DNA of 64,000 nucleotides from assembly GCF_000711725.1 (NCBI RefSeq), contig NZ_JONP01000022.1, positions 1-64,000 on the forward strand. The letters are read 5' to 3'. The position numbers were made by a program, and so were the translations under genes. Source of the stretch: Roseomonas aerilata DSM 19363. Its GTDB lineage: Bacteria > Pseudomonadota > Alphaproteobacteria > Acetobacterales > Acetobacteraceae. Of this stretch, positions 54,545 through 63,420 are shown in pieces. The stretch's first letter is position 1. Each line of letters begins with the position of its first letter. The notes under the pieces are model-generated. The model was given only the letters and a program-made list of their open reading frames with translations. It did not search any database and was not told the origin of the DNA.

Positions 54545-56860
54545 ATGCGCGCTTTCCAAAACCTATCCGTCGCCCGAAAGCTCGGCGCGACGGCGGGCCT
54601 CGCCCTTCTCCTTCTGTCCGGGCTGGTCGGGATCGTTTGGACCGAGCTGCGGGAGATGAACGAGCAGCAGGCCGGCATGACCACCGCCTCCAACGTCGTC
54701 TCCCTCGTGGAGCAGGCGGGGGCGAGCGCGGGCCGGGCCCCGGTCGCGGAGTCCGACCTCAGCAACGCCCAGACCCTGGCCGCCGCGCAGAAGTCCGCGG
54801 CGGAGGGCCAGGCCGCCCTGGCGACCGCCGCCGAGCTGGCCGAGAAGGCTGCCGCCCTGACCAGCCTGACCGCGGCGCGGGACGCCGCTCGGGCGGCCAT
54901 CCCTCCCATCCAGGCCTATGGCGCCGCCATCTCGCGCATGCTGGCGGCCCGCGCCCGCATGATCGAGGCGCGCGACGAGCGGCTGTACCGCGTGAACGGC
55001 GAGTTCGACCAGGGCATGGAGGCCGTGCTCGGCGCCCTCGAGTTCGAGGTGCCGGACCGCAGCCAGATGGACGAGATCCGCGCCCGCGTGATCACCTTCA
55101 GCAACGGCGTGAACGAGGCGCGGCTGGCCGTGCAGCGCTACCTCGTGACCGGCGAGGACGCGCAGGCCCGGCGCACCCGGCGGGCGCTGGCGCAGCAGCG
55201 CGTGCACCTGCGCGGCGTGCAGTCCTTCACGCTTTCCCCCCGCCTGAAGGAGGACGTCGAACGCATCGCGACCATGGCCGCCAACCTGTCCGAGGCTTCC
55301 GAGACCATCCTCCAGACCGTCGCCGACCTCGCGAAGATCCGTAAGGAGGAGGCCGAGCCCGCGAGCAAGGCCGCCCGCGAGGCCCTGGCGGAGGCGAACC
55401 GCCTCCTGCACGAGGACCAGGTCGAGCGCCGCGCCCTCATGGAAGGCGCGATGGGCAGCGTGGAGAGCTTCACCCTTCTGATCGGCGGCGCCGTGGCGCT
55501 GATCCTGCTGATCTCCTCCTGGGCCAGTGCGCGGGCGATCGGCGCGCCGCTGCGCCGGGCCGCGGTGCGGGTGCGGGCCATCGCCTCGGGCGACACCTCG
55601 CCCCCGACGCCGGCCGAGATCACCGACGGCACCCGGCGCGACGAGACCGGACGCATCGCCGCCGCCCTTGAGGAGCTGCGCGGCACGGTCGGCCGCGCCT
55701 TCGGCCAGGCGCAGATGATCGAGCAGATGCCGCTCGGCCTGATGGCCGCCGACCCCTCGCTGCACGTGACCCATGTGAACGCCGAGATGGGCACGGTGCT
55801 GGCCCGCCTCGGGATCGAGGGGCCGGTGCTCGGCCAGTCGATCGACGCCCTGCCGGTCAGGGGCCTGGCCGAGCTTCGCGGCGTGCTGGCCGACCCCGCG
55901 GCGCTGCCGCACCGTGCCCGGCTGCGCGCCGGCTCGGAGGTGGTGGACCTGCAGGCCTCCGCCATCCGCGACGGCAGCGGTGCCTATGCCGGCCCGATGC
56001 TGACCTGGCGCCTGGCGACCGAGGAGGCCCGGCTGGCCGATACCTTCGAGGCCGAGGTGGGCGCCGTGGTGCAGAGCCTGGCGGGCGAGGTCGAGTCGCT
56101 CCGCCGCGCCGCCGGCGGTGTGCACGAGACCGCCGGCCGCTCCGGCCGTGAGGCCGCCGAGGTGGCGGAGGTGGCCGCCCGCGCCAGCGGGGAGGTCGGG
56201 GCCGTCGCCGCCGCCGCCGAGGAGATGGCCGCCTCCATCACCGAGATCACCCGCCGGGTGGCCGAGGCCGCGGAGGTCGCCGCCCAGGCGGTGTCCGAGG
56301 CGCGGGCGACCGACGGCACGGTGCGCGGCCTGTCCGACAGCGCGGCCCGGATCGGGGACGTGGTGCGGCTGATTGGCGACATCGCGGGGCAGACGAACCT
56401 GCTGGCGCTGAACGCCACGATCGAGGCGGCGCGGGCGGGCGAGGCGGGCCGCGGCTTCGCGGTGGTGGCGAGCGAGGTGAAGACGCTGGCTGCCCAGACC
56501 GCCAAGGCCACCGAGGAAATCTCCATCCAGATCCAGCAGATGCAGGCCGCGACGAACGGCGCGGTCGAGGCCATCCGCGGCATCGGGGCGACTGTGGAGC
56601 GCACCAGCGGCATCGCGACCGCGATCGCCGCCGCGGTGGAGGAGCAGGGCGCGACCACCCGCGAGATCGCCCGCAGCGCCACCGAGGTGGCCGGGGGCAC
56701 GGACCGGGTGAACACCGCCATCGCCGGCGTCCGCGCCGCCGCCGAGGAGACGGGGAGCGCGGCCGGAGCCATGCTGACCGCCACCGAGACGCTGGCCAGC
56801 CAGACCGCAATCCTGCGCGAGAAGTCCGAGGGCTTCCTCCGAGGGGTGCGCGCCGCCTGA
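54545..56860 (+). CDS. Methyl-accepting chemotaxis protein
   Basis: A 771-residue receptor. One membrane helix (about 11-30) leads into a long helical periplasmic domain (about 35-305) of four-helix-bundle character; the second helix is near 308-328, followed by HAMP (to about 385), a PAS-like segment (about 395-490, [22 protein letters not shown]) and the signalling domain, whose hairpin tip reads [20 protein letters not shown] near residue 615. It signals to CheA through CheW. No che genes are nearby. The ligand is unknown. The start at 54545 ([14 protein letters not shown]) is the usual MCP N terminus; an ATG at 54509 adds twelve residues. A strong hairpin follows the stop. Confidence 0.92.
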   Translation: MRAFQNLSVARKLGATAGLALLLLSGLVGIVWTELREMNEQQAGMTTASNVVSLVEQAGASAGRAPVAESDLSNAQTLAAAQKSAAEGQAALATAAELAEKAAALTSLTAARDAARAAIPPIQAYGAAISRMLAARARMIEARDERLYRVNGEFDQGMEAVLGALEFEVPDRSQMDEIRARVITFSNGVNEARLAVQRYLVTGEDAQARRTRRALAQQRVHLRGVQSFTLSPRLKEDVERIATMAANLSEASETILQTVADLAKIRKEEAEPASKAAREALAEANRLLHEDQVERRALMEGAMGSVESFTLLIGGAVALILLISSWASARAIGAPLRRAAVRVRAIASGDTSPPTPAEITDGTRRDETGRIAAALEELRGTVGRAFGQAQMIEQMPLGLMAADPSLHVTHVNAEMGTVLARLGIEGPVLGQSIDALPVRGLAELRGVLADPAALPHRARLRAGSEVVDLQASAIRDGSGAYAGPMLTWRLATEEARLADTFEAEVGAVVQSLAGEVESLRRAAGGVHETAGRSGREAAEVAEVAARASGEVGAVAAAAEEMAASITEITRRVAEAAEVAAQAVSEARATDGTVRGLSDSAARIGDVVRLIGDIAGQTNLLALNATIEAARAGEAGRGFAVVASEVKTLAAQTAKATEEISIQIQQMQAATNGAVEAIRGIGATVERTSGIATAIAAAVEEQGATTREIARSATEVAGGTDRVNTAIAGVRAAAEETGSAAGAMLTATETLASQTAILREKSEGFLRGVRAA

Positions 56861-56869
56861 GGTGCCTCG

Positions 56870-56906
56870 CCGATCCGCCCCCCGCTTGCGTCCGGGGGCG
56901 GATCGG
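56870..56906 (+). terminator. Hairpin after the chemoreceptor gene
   Basis: CCGATCCGCCCCC pairs with GGGGGCGGATCGG over 13 bp with a short loop, ten bases past the stop. There is no U tract, but the stem is the strongest in the region and probably ends transcription before the ASD-like gene. Confidence 0.55.
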
Positions 56907-56958
56907 CCCATCTGCGGCCCGCCGTTCCCGGCGAGGGGTGCCGGCGGAGGGTTGTTGC

Positions 56959-57966
56959 ATGAGTTATCGGATCGCGGTGGCCGCGGCCCCCGGGCAGATG
57001 GGACGCGAGATCGTCAAGACCTTGGCGGAGCGGGACTTTCCCACCGCCTCGTTCGCCGCCCTGGCCTCGGGCCGTGCCGTCGGCGGCGCCATGTCGCATG
57101 GCGAGCGGAACCTGGTGGTGGAGGCGGTCGAGCGCCACGACTGGGCGGGGACCGACCTTCTCTTTATGGCCCCCGGCACGCCCGCGCCGGTGCTGCTGGC
57201 CCGCCGGGCCGTGGCGGCCGGCTGCACCGTGGTCGACGCGACCGGCATGAGCGACCCCGACGCCCCCGTGGTAGTGCCGGAGGTGAATCCCGGCGCGCTG
57301 GCCGGGAACCCACGGATTGTTGCTAACCCTGTCTCGGGCGCCATCCTGATGGCGATGGCGCTCCATCCCCTGCAGGCGCTGGGCGGCCTCCTCCGGGTGG
57401 TCGCGACCTCGCTCCAGCCCGTCTCGGGCGCCGGGCGGGACGCCATGGACGAGCTGTTCAGCCAGACCCGCGGCGTCTTCGTGAACGACACGGCGAGCCC
57501 CGAGCAGTTCACCAAGCCGATCGCCTTCAACCTCATCCCCCATATCGGCGCCTTCGGCGAGGACGGCCGGACGGAGGAGGAGGAGGCCATCGCGGAGGAC
57601 CTGCCGCGCCTGCTGGGCGGTGATTTCCCTGTCACCGCCACCTGCGTGCGCGTGCCGGTCTTCATCGGCCAGTCCGTCGCGGTGCAGGTCGTGTTCGACC
57701 GGCCGATCGACGAGGCCGAGGCGCGGGAGGCCATCCGCGGCGCCCCCGGCCTTACGCTGCTCGACCGGCGGGACGACGGCGGCTACGTCACCCCGCTCGA
57801 AACGGTGGGGGAGGACCCGGTCTTCGTCTCGCGACTCCGGCTGGACGCGGCGGTGCCGAACGCCCTCTTGCTCTGGTGCGCGGCGGACAACATGCGCAAG
57901 GGCGGGGCCCTGAACGCCGTTCAGATCGCCGAGGAACTCGATCGGCGGGGCGCGCTCGGCCGCTGA
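56959..57966 (+). CDS. Aspartate-semialdehyde dehydrogenase-like protein lacking catalytic Cys and His
   Basis: A 335-residue protein with the whole ASD fold: VVVPEVNPGAL, VATSLQPVSGAGRDAMDEL (active-site Gln153 kept), IAFNLIPHIGAF and TCVRVPVFIG (Arg231 kept). Two catalytic residues are changed. The NPNCST loop of true ASDs reads NPVSGA, so the nucleophile Cys is Ser126; and GHS reads GQS, so the acid/base His is Gln238. The NADP loop is also altered (AAAPGQMG instead of GATGxVG). It therefore should not make aspartate semialdehyde by the known mechanism. GGAGG lies eight bases before the ATG at 56959. It lies just upstream of sdhCDAB, where many alphaproteobacteria carry asd. Confidence 0.75.
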   Translation: MSYRIAVAAAPGQMGREIVKTLAERDFPTASFAALASGRAVGGAMSHGERNLVVEAVERHDWAGTDLLFMAPGTPAPVLLARRAVAAGCTVVDATGMSDPDAPVVVPEVNPGALAGNPRIVANPVSGAILMAMALHPLQALGGLLRVVATSLQPVSGAGRDAMDELFSQTRGVFVNDTASPEQFTKPIAFNLIPHIGAFGEDGRTEEEEAIAEDLPRLLGGDFPVTATCVRVPVFIGQSVAVQVVFDRPIDEAEAREAIRGAPGLTLLDRRDDGGYVTPLETVGEDPVFVSRLRLDAAVPNALLLWCAADNMRKGGALNAVQIAEELDRRGALGR

Positions 57967-58013
57967 GGCGGCCGCTACTTGCGACCTCTTCGCAATGCCT
58001 TGATTCCGTGCGA

Positions 58014-58042
58014 TTGACGCTTCGCCGTGCCGCACCATAAAA
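58014..58042 (+). promoter_or_regulatory. Probable sigma-70-type promoter of sdhCDAB
   Basis: TTGACG (58014-58019) and ATAAAA (58037-58042) are separated by 17 bases, about 60 bases upstream of the sdhC start. The -35 box fits the consensus well; the -10 is moderate. Confidence 0.5.
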
Positions 58043-58099
58043 GCGGCAGCCGGTTGCCGAACTGTCACAGGCCCGGCCGCAACCCACGCAGGACGGCGC

Positions 58100-58552
58100 A
58101 TGGCAGAGAATCACCACGACGCGCGCGAGGCCACGATGGTGGGTCGCCGCACGGACGGCACCCTCGTCCGCCGCCCGCTTTCCCCGCATCTGCAGGTCTA
58201 CGACATGCTGCAGATGACCAGCGCCACGTCGATTATGCACCGGATCACCGGCAGCGCCTGGTCGGTCGGGCTGGTCTTCTTCGTGTGGTGGATCGTGGCC
58301 TTGGCCTCGGGCCCCGCCGCCTACGCCAACGTGCAGTGGTTCATGGGCAGCTTCATCGGCGTGATCCTGCTCTTCGGCCTCAGTGCGGCGATCTGGTACC
58401 ACACGCTCGCCGGCGTCCGGCACCTCTACTGGGATGCCGGCTACGGCTACGACATCCCCACCACCTATCGCACCGGCTGGGCCGTGATCATCGGCACGGG
58501 GGTGCTGACCGTGCTGACCTGGGTCGTCGTCGCGATCGCCTGGGCGTCGTGA
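58100..58552 (+). CDS. sdhC: Succinate dehydrogenase cytochrome b556 subunit
   Basis: A 150-residue membrane subunit with three helices. It has RPLSPHLQVYDMLQMTSATSIMHRITG and the heme ligand region WYHTLAGVRHLYWD, both typical of SdhC. With SdhD it binds heme b and ubiquinone. First gene of sdhCDAB. Confidence 0.95.
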   Translation: MAENHHDAREATMVGRRTDGTLVRRPLSPHLQVYDMLQMTSATSIMHRITGSAWSVGLVFFVWWIVALASGPAAYANVQWFMGSFIGVILLFGLSAAIWYHTLAGVRHLYWDAGYGYDIPTTYRTGWAVIIGTGVLTVLTWVVVAIAWAS

Positions 58553-58565
58553 GAGGGCCTGACCG

Positions 58566-58982
58566 ATGAGCGAGAACTACCCCTCCACCACCGCCCACCA
58601 GCCCCGCCTGCAGACGCCGCTCGGCCGCGTTCGGCAGAACGGCTCCGCCAAGAGCGGGACGCATCACTGGTGGATGCAGCGCGTCACCTCCATCGCGCTG
58701 CTGCCGCTGATGCTCTGGTTCATCATCGGCATCGCCTCCCATGCCGGCGCTCCCTATGAGGAGATCGCGCGCTGGGTGGGGCGGCCCTTCAACGCCGTGC
58801 TCATGTTGTTGCTGATCGGCATCGGCTTCTACCATACCGCCGGCGGCCTGCAGGTGGTGATCGAGGACTACATCCGCCCCGAGCGCAGCGCGATGGTGGC
58901 GGGCCTGCTCATCCGCGGCGCCTGCTGGGTCTTCGGCCTGCTCTGCGCCCTCTCGGTGCTGCGGCTGGCGGTGGCCGGCTGA
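58566..58982 (+). CDS. sdhD: Succinate dehydrogenase membrane anchor subunit
   Basis: A 138-residue protein with three membrane helices. It opens with a polar N terminus, then TPLGRVRQNGSAKSGTHHWWMQRVTSIAL and the heme/quinone region GFYHTAGGLQVVIEDYIRPE, the usual alphaproteobacterial SdhD pattern. It follows sdhC by 13 bases. A 258-base gap separates it from sdhA. Confidence 0.93.
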   Translation: MSENYPSTTAHQPRLQTPLGRVRQNGSAKSGTHHWWMQRVTSIALLPLMLWFIIGIASHAGAPYEEIARWVGRPFNAVLMLLLIGIGFYHTAGGLQVVIEDYIRPERSAMVAGLLIRGACWVFGLLCALSVLRLAVAG

Positions 58983-59240
58983 TGCGCCCCGCGCGGTGCC
59001 GGCCTGCCCCTCCGGGCACTCCCCACCGCGCGATGGCACCCTATATCAGTGATGAAGCCGGGCAGCCCACCGCCCGGCCCCGCCCCCGGCGGCGCCTTGC
59101 GGCCCTTGCCCCGTGGCGAGCGGCCCGGCCCTTCCTCGGGCAAGACAGAACCCGCGCCCAAGACGGCGCAGCGAACCGCGCCCGTAACGGCGCCATGAAC
59201 CCCGCGCCGGCGACGGCGCCATGACCCACGAGAGCCAGCG
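58983..59240. other. 258-bp spacer inside sdhCDAB
   Basis: Genes of this operon are normally close together, but sdhD and sdhA are 258 bases apart here. The spacer is very GC-rich and its last part contains a near repeat of GGCGCCATGA (around 59189 and 59215) just before sdhA. An open reading of 80 codons fills most of it but codes a Pro/Arg/Ala-rich sequence without homology, so I do not call it a gene. No promoter or hairpin stands out. Confidence 0.5.
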
Positions 59241-61067
59241 ATGAACGCCATCAGCCAGCCGCCCCGCCCTGGGATCAACGGGGCAGCCTATCGCATCGTG
59301 GACCACACCTATGACGTGGTGGTGGTCGGCGCCGGCGGCGCGGGCCTCCGTGCCACCTTCGGGATGGGCGAGGCCGGCCTCAAGACCGCCTGCATCACGA
59401 AGGTCTTCCCCACCCGCTCCCACACCGTGGCCGCCCAGGGCGGCGTCGGCGCCGCGCTCGGCAACATGGGCGAGGACGACTGGCGCTGGCACATGTACGA
59501 CACCGTGAAGGGGTCGGACTGGCTCGGCGACCAGGATGCCATCGAGTACATGTGCCGCGAGGCCATCCCGGCGATCATCGAGCTCGAGCACTACGGCGTG
59601 CCCTTCTCCCGCACCGAGGACGGCAAGATCTACCAGCGGCCCTTCGGCGGCCACATGCAGGACTACGGCAAGACGCCGGCCATGCGCGCCTGCGCCGCCG
59701 CCGACCGCACCGGCCACGCGATCCTGCACACGCTCTACCAGCAGTCGCTGAAGCACAACTGCGAGTTCTTCGTGGAGTACTTCGCCCTCGACCTGATTAT
59801 GGACGAGGAGGGCGCCTGCCGCGGCGTCATGGCCTGGTGCCTCGAGGACGGCTCGATCCACCGCTTCCGCGCCCAGACCGTGGTGATGGCGACGGGCGGC
59901 TACGGCCGCGCCTACTTCTCCTGCACCTCCGCCCATACCTGCACGGGTGACGGCGGCGGCATGGTGCTGCGCGCCGGCCTGCCGCTGCAGGACAATGAGT
60001 TCGTGCAGTTCCACCCGACGGGCATCTACGGCTCGGGCTGCCTCGTGACCGAGGGCGCCCGCGGCGAGGGCGGCTACCTCACGAACTCCGAGGGCGAGCG
60101 CTTCATGGAGCGCTACGCGCCGACGGCGAAGGACCTGGCGTCCCGCGACGTCGTCTCGCGCGCCATGTCGATGGAGATCCGCGAGGGCCGCGGCGTCGGC
60201 CCGCAGAAGGACCATATCCACCTGCACCTCGAGCATCTCGGCGCCGAGCTACTGCACGAGCGCCTGCCCGGCATCTCCGAGACGGCGAAGATCTTCGCCG
60301 GCGTGGACGTGACGAAGGAGCCGATCCCGATGCTCCCGACCGTCCACTACAACATGGGCGGCATCCCCACGAACATCCATTGCGAGGTGCTGCGCCCGAC
60401 CGCGACCGACCAGGACGCGACCGTGCCCGGCCTGATGGCGGTGGGCGAGGCGGCCTGCGTCTCCGTCCACGGCGCGAACCGCCTCGGCACCAACTCGCTG
60501 CTCGACCTCGTCGTGTTTGGCCGCGCCGCCGCGCACCGCGCGAAGGAGACCATCCGCTCCAGCGTCGCCCAGGCGCCGCTTCCCGCCGGCGCCGGCGAGA
60601 ACGCGCTGTCCCGCCTCGACCGCGTCCGCCACGCCAAGGGCGGAACCTCGGTCGCCGAGCTGCGCGGCCGGATGCAGCGCACGATGCAGGAGCACGCCGC
60701 CGTCTTCCGCACCTCCGAGCTGCTCAAGGAGGGCGTGGAGAAGATGGACAAGGTGGCGCAGGGCTACAGCGACATCCGCATCGCCGACCGCAGCCTCATC
60801 TGGAACAGCGACCTCGTCGAGGCGATGGAGCTGGACAACCTCATCGGCAACGCGCTGACGACGGTTGCCGGCGCCGAGGCCCGGCACGAGTCCCGCGGCG
60901 CCCACGCGCACGAGGACTACCCCGAGCGCGACGACCAGAACTGGATGAAGCACACGCTGGCCTGGGTGAACGACCAGTACAAGGTGCGGCTCGACTATCG
61001 CGACGTGAAGATGCGGACCCTCACCAACGAGGTCCAGGTCTTCCCGCCCAAGGCCCGCGTCTACTAA
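59241..61067 (+). CDS. sdhA: Succinate dehydrogenase flavoprotein subunit
   Basis: A 608-residue FAD subunit that oxidises succinate to fumarate. FAD-binding [17 protein letters not shown], the covalent-FAD histidine in [13 protein letters not shown], substrate residues in [23 protein letters not shown], and [10 protein letters not shown] are all present. Length and order are typical. It assembles with SdhB on the cytoplasmic face. Confidence 0.97.
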   Translation: MNAISQPPRPGINGAAYRIVDHTYDVVVVGAGGAGLRATFGMGEAGLKTACITKVFPTRSHTVAAQGGVGAALGNMGEDDWRWHMYDTVKGSDWLGDQDAIEYMCREAIPAIIELEHYGVPFSRTEDGKIYQRPFGGHMQDYGKTPAMRACAAADRTGHAILHTLYQQSLKHNCEFFVEYFALDLIMDEEGACRGVMAWCLEDGSIHRFRAQTVVMATGGYGRAYFSCTSAHTCTGDGGGMVLRAGLPLQDNEFVQFHPTGIYGSGCLVTEGARGEGGYLTNSEGERFMERYAPTAKDLASRDVVSRAMSMEIREGRGVGPQKDHIHLHLEHLGAELLHERLPGISETAKIFAGVDVTKEPIPMLPTVHYNMGGIPTNIHCEVLRPTATDQDATVPGLMAVGEAACVSVHGANRLGTNSLLDLVVFGRAAAHRAKETIRSSVAQAPLPAGAGENALSRLDRVRHAKGGTSVAELRGRMQRTMQEHAAVFRTSELLKEGVEKMDKVAQGYSDIRIADRSLIWNSDLVEAMELDNLIGNALTTVAGAEARHESRGAHAHEDYPERDDQNWMKHTLAWVNDQYKVRLDYRDVKMRTLTNEVQVFPPKARVY

Positions 61068-61125
61068 GGGCGTGGTTCACCACGCCCAAGCCCCCTTGAT
61101 CGCGCTCTAGGAAGCCCCGGAACCC

Positions 61126-61908
61126 ATGGCGACCTTCACCCTCCCGAAGAACAGCACGATCGGCACCGGCCAGACCTACAAGGCCGAGGCCGACGCCACC
61201 AACGTGCGCTCCTTCAAGATCTACCGCTGGGACCCGGACACGGGCGAGAACCCGCGGATGGACACCTACGAGATCGATCTCGACAAGTGCGGCCCGATGG
61301 TCCTGGACGCGCTGATCAAGATCAAGAACGAGGTGGACACCACGCTCACCTTCCGGCGCTCCTGCCGCGAGGGCATCTGCGGCTCCTGCTCGATGAACAT
61401 CGACGGGCTGAACACCCTTGCCTGCCTCAAGCCCATTGAGGACGTGCTGGGCGAGGTGCGGATCAACCCGCTGCCGCATATGCCCGTGGTGAAGGACCTG
61501 GTGCCGGATCTCGGCCAGATCTACGCCCAGCTCACCTCCATCCAGCCCTGGCTGAAGGCCGACACGGCGCCCCCGCCGGACAGCGAACGCCTGCAGTCCA
61601 AGGAGGAGCGCGCCAAGCTCGACGGGCTGTGGGAGTGCATCCTCTGCTTCTGCTGCACGACCTCCTGCCCCTCCTACTGGTGGAACGGCGATCGCTATCT
61701 TGGCCCGGCCGTGCTGCTCCAGGCCTATCGCTGGATCGCCGACAGCCGCGACGAGTACACGGGCGAGCGCCTGGACCAGCTTCAGGACCCGTTCCGCCTT
61801 TATCGCTGCCACACGATCATGAACTGCGCCCGGACCTGCCCGAAGGGGCTGAATCCGGCGGAGGCGATCGGCCACATCAAGACCCTGCTGGTCGAGCGCG
61901 ATCGCTGA
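61126..61908 (+). CDS. sdhB: Succinate dehydrogenase iron-sulfur subunit
   Basis: A 260-residue subunit that passes electrons from FAD to quinone. Cluster ligands: the [2Fe-2S] site in [22 protein letters not shown], the [4Fe-4S] site in [17 protein letters not shown], and the [3Fe-4S] site in [17 protein letters not shown]. It begins 58 bases after sdhA. The flavoprotein gene that follows starts within a few bases of its stop. Confidence 0.97.
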   Translation: MATFTLPKNSTIGTGQTYKAEADATNVRSFKIYRWDPDTGENPRMDTYEIDLDKCGPMVLDALIKIKNEVDTTLTFRRSCREGICGSCSMNIDGLNTLACLKPIEDVLGEVRINPLPHMPVVKDLVPDLGQIYAQLTSIQPWLKADTAPPPDSERLQSKEERAKLDGLWECILCFCCTTSCPSYWWNGDRYLGPAVLLQAYRWIADSRDEYTGERLDQLQDPFRLYRCHTIMNCARTCPKGLNPAEAIGHIKTLLVERDR

Positions 61909-61912
61909 TCGG

Positions 61913-63136
61913 CTGACTGTCGCGCCGCCGGCGCGCGGCAGGGTTGCCATCGTCGGCGCCGGCCCCGCGGGGCTGGCGGCGGCGGAGGTCCTCTCGGAAG
62001 CGGGCGTTGCGGTCACCGTACTGGACCGCATGCCCAGCCCCGCCCGCAAGCTGCTGATGGCCGGGCGGGGCGGTCTCAATCTCACCCACACCGAGCCGCT
62101 CGAGACCTTCCTCTCCCGCTACGGCGCCGCGCGCCCGCGGCTGAAGCCGGTCGTCCGCGCCTTTCCGCCCGAGGCCGTGCGCGCTTGGTGCGAGGCGTTG
62201 GGTCAGCCCACCTTCGCCGGCACCAGTGGCCGCGTCTTCCCCCAAGCGATGAAGGCGGCGCCGCTGCTGCGCGCCTGGCTCGCCCGCCTCGCGGCCCGTG
62301 GCGTCACCCTGCTCAGCCGCCACAACTGGACCGGCTGGGATGCCGACGGCGCCCTGACCTTCGAGCGCCCCGACGACAGGCCGCTGCGCCTGACCCCCGA
62401 TGCCGCGCTGCTCGCCCTCGGAGGCGCCTCCTGGCCGCGCCTCGGCTCCGATGCGGGCTGGGTGCCGCTTCTTTCCGCGCGCGGTGTGGCCGTCGCACCC
62501 TTCCGCCCTGCCAATTGTGGGCTGCTCGTCCCCTGGTCCGAGCACCTGCGCTCGCGCTTCGCGGGCACACCTCTCAAGCGCATCGCCCTCTCGTTTGCCG
62601 GGCACACCGTTCGGGGGGAGGCGGTGATCACCAACCAGGGCCTGGAGGGCGGCGCCGTCTATGCCCTCTCCGCCGCCATCCGCGACGCCGCAGCGGCCGG
62701 GGGCACCGCCACGGTCACCCTCGACCTCCGCCCCGACATGACCACCGAGGAGGTCGCCCGCCGCCTCGCCGCCCCGCGGCGCGGCCAATCGCTCTCCAAT
62801 CACCTGCGCCGCCAGCTCGCCCTGCCGCCGGCTGCCATTTCTCTCTTGCGGGAAGGCACCGGCTCGCCTGAGACGTCCATCAAGTCGCTCCCGCTCGGCG
62901 TCACCGGCGTCTCCGGCCTGGACCGCGCCATCTCCTCGGCCGGTGGCATCCAATGGGACGAACTGGACGAGGATTTCGGCCTGCACCGTCTCCGCGGCCT
63001 CTTTGCCGCCGGCGAAATGCTCGATTGGGAGGCGCCGACCGGTGGACATCTCCTCACCGCCTGCTTCGCCACGGGGCGCGCGGCGGCTCAAGGGATCCTT
63101 CGGCAGCTGCGGGCCGGGGAGGGACGGCCCGGATGA
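61913..63136 (+). CDS. BaiN/HI0933-type flavoprotein (NAD(P)/FAD-dependent oxidoreductase), non-standard start
   Basis: About 407 residues from a proposed CTG start; family members are about 390-410. The FAD loop VAIVGAGPAGLAAAEVL lies at residues 11-27, then KLLMAGRGGLNLTHTE, FAGTSGRVFP, ALGGASWPRLG and the C-terminal LFAAGEMLDWEAPTGGHLLTACFATG. The first ATG/GTG/TTG in frame (62030) would delete the whole FAD loop, so the true start must lie upstream; CTG at 61913, five bases after the sdhB stop, is the only NTG codon. Alternatively the start region is mutated. Family reactions include bile-acid and other flavin-dependent reductions; role here unknown. The stop codon lies inside repeat copy D. 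Confidence 0.75.
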   Translation: MTVAPPARGRVAIVGAGPAGLAAAEVLSEAGVAVTVLDRMPSPARKLLMAGRGGLNLTHTEPLETFLSRYGAARPRLKPVVRAFPPEAVRAWCEALGQPTFAGTSGRVFPQAMKAAPLLRAWLARLAARGVTLLSRHNWTGWDADGALTFERPDDRPLRLTPDAALLALGGASWPRLGSDAGWVPLLSARGVAVAPFRPANCGLLVPWSEHLRSRFAGTPLKRIALSFAGHTVRGEAVITNQGLEGGAVYALSAAIRDAAAAGGTATVTLDLRPDMTTEEVARRLAAPRRGQSLSNHLRRQLALPPAAISLLREGTGSPETSIKSLPLGVTGVSGLDRAISSAGGIQWDELDEDFGLHRLRGLFAAGEMLDWEAPTGGHLLTACFATGRAAAQGILRQLRAGEGRPG

Positions 63137-63393
63137 CTCCGGGGAGAGGAAGAAGGAATTTTTCCTCTCCCCGGACCCCTCTCCATCATCTTTTTCTTCG
63201 GGTTTAGAATGCTTTGTGGCCGGTGCGCCTCGGGTCCATGACCGGCGGCGACTGCACGCGCAGGAAGGGCAGCAAGGGAGAATTAGCTTCCAGTCATCGC
63301 ATCCGCGCCAGTCAGATGGGGATCCAAGGGCCTCAGGCCCCTGGCGGGGTCCGAGGCCTGCCTTGGACGTCCGGAGAGGGCAGAGCCCTCTCC
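63133..63393 (+). repeat. Dispersed hairpin repeat, copy D
   Basis: Fourth copy, between the BaiN-type gene and the convergent dienelactone hydrolase gene, in the orientation of the former. The first stem (63141-63172) is GGGGAGAGGAAGAA/TTTTTCCTCTCCCC with a GGAA loop; one C to T change keeps pairing as G-U. It carries the CCATCATCTTTTTCTT tract and CCAAGGGCCT/AGGCCCCTGG, and ends in GGAGAGGGC/GCCCTCTCC. It is about 16 bases longer than the others through an insert near 63350-63370. Its opening ATGACTCC supplies the TGA stop of the upstream gene. Confidence 0.9.
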
Positions 63394-63420
63394 GACAGCC
63401 GCAAACGCCGGTTGGCTCCC

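Noticed and set aside
54563-56911. 782-codon open frame on the minus strand
   Set aside because: Antisense to the chemoreceptor, which has full motifs; His/Gly/Arg-rich shadow sequence.
58982-59224. 80-codon open frame between sdhD and sdhA
   Set aside because: Pro/Arg/Ala-rich sequence without homology or a good ribosome site; likely spacer.
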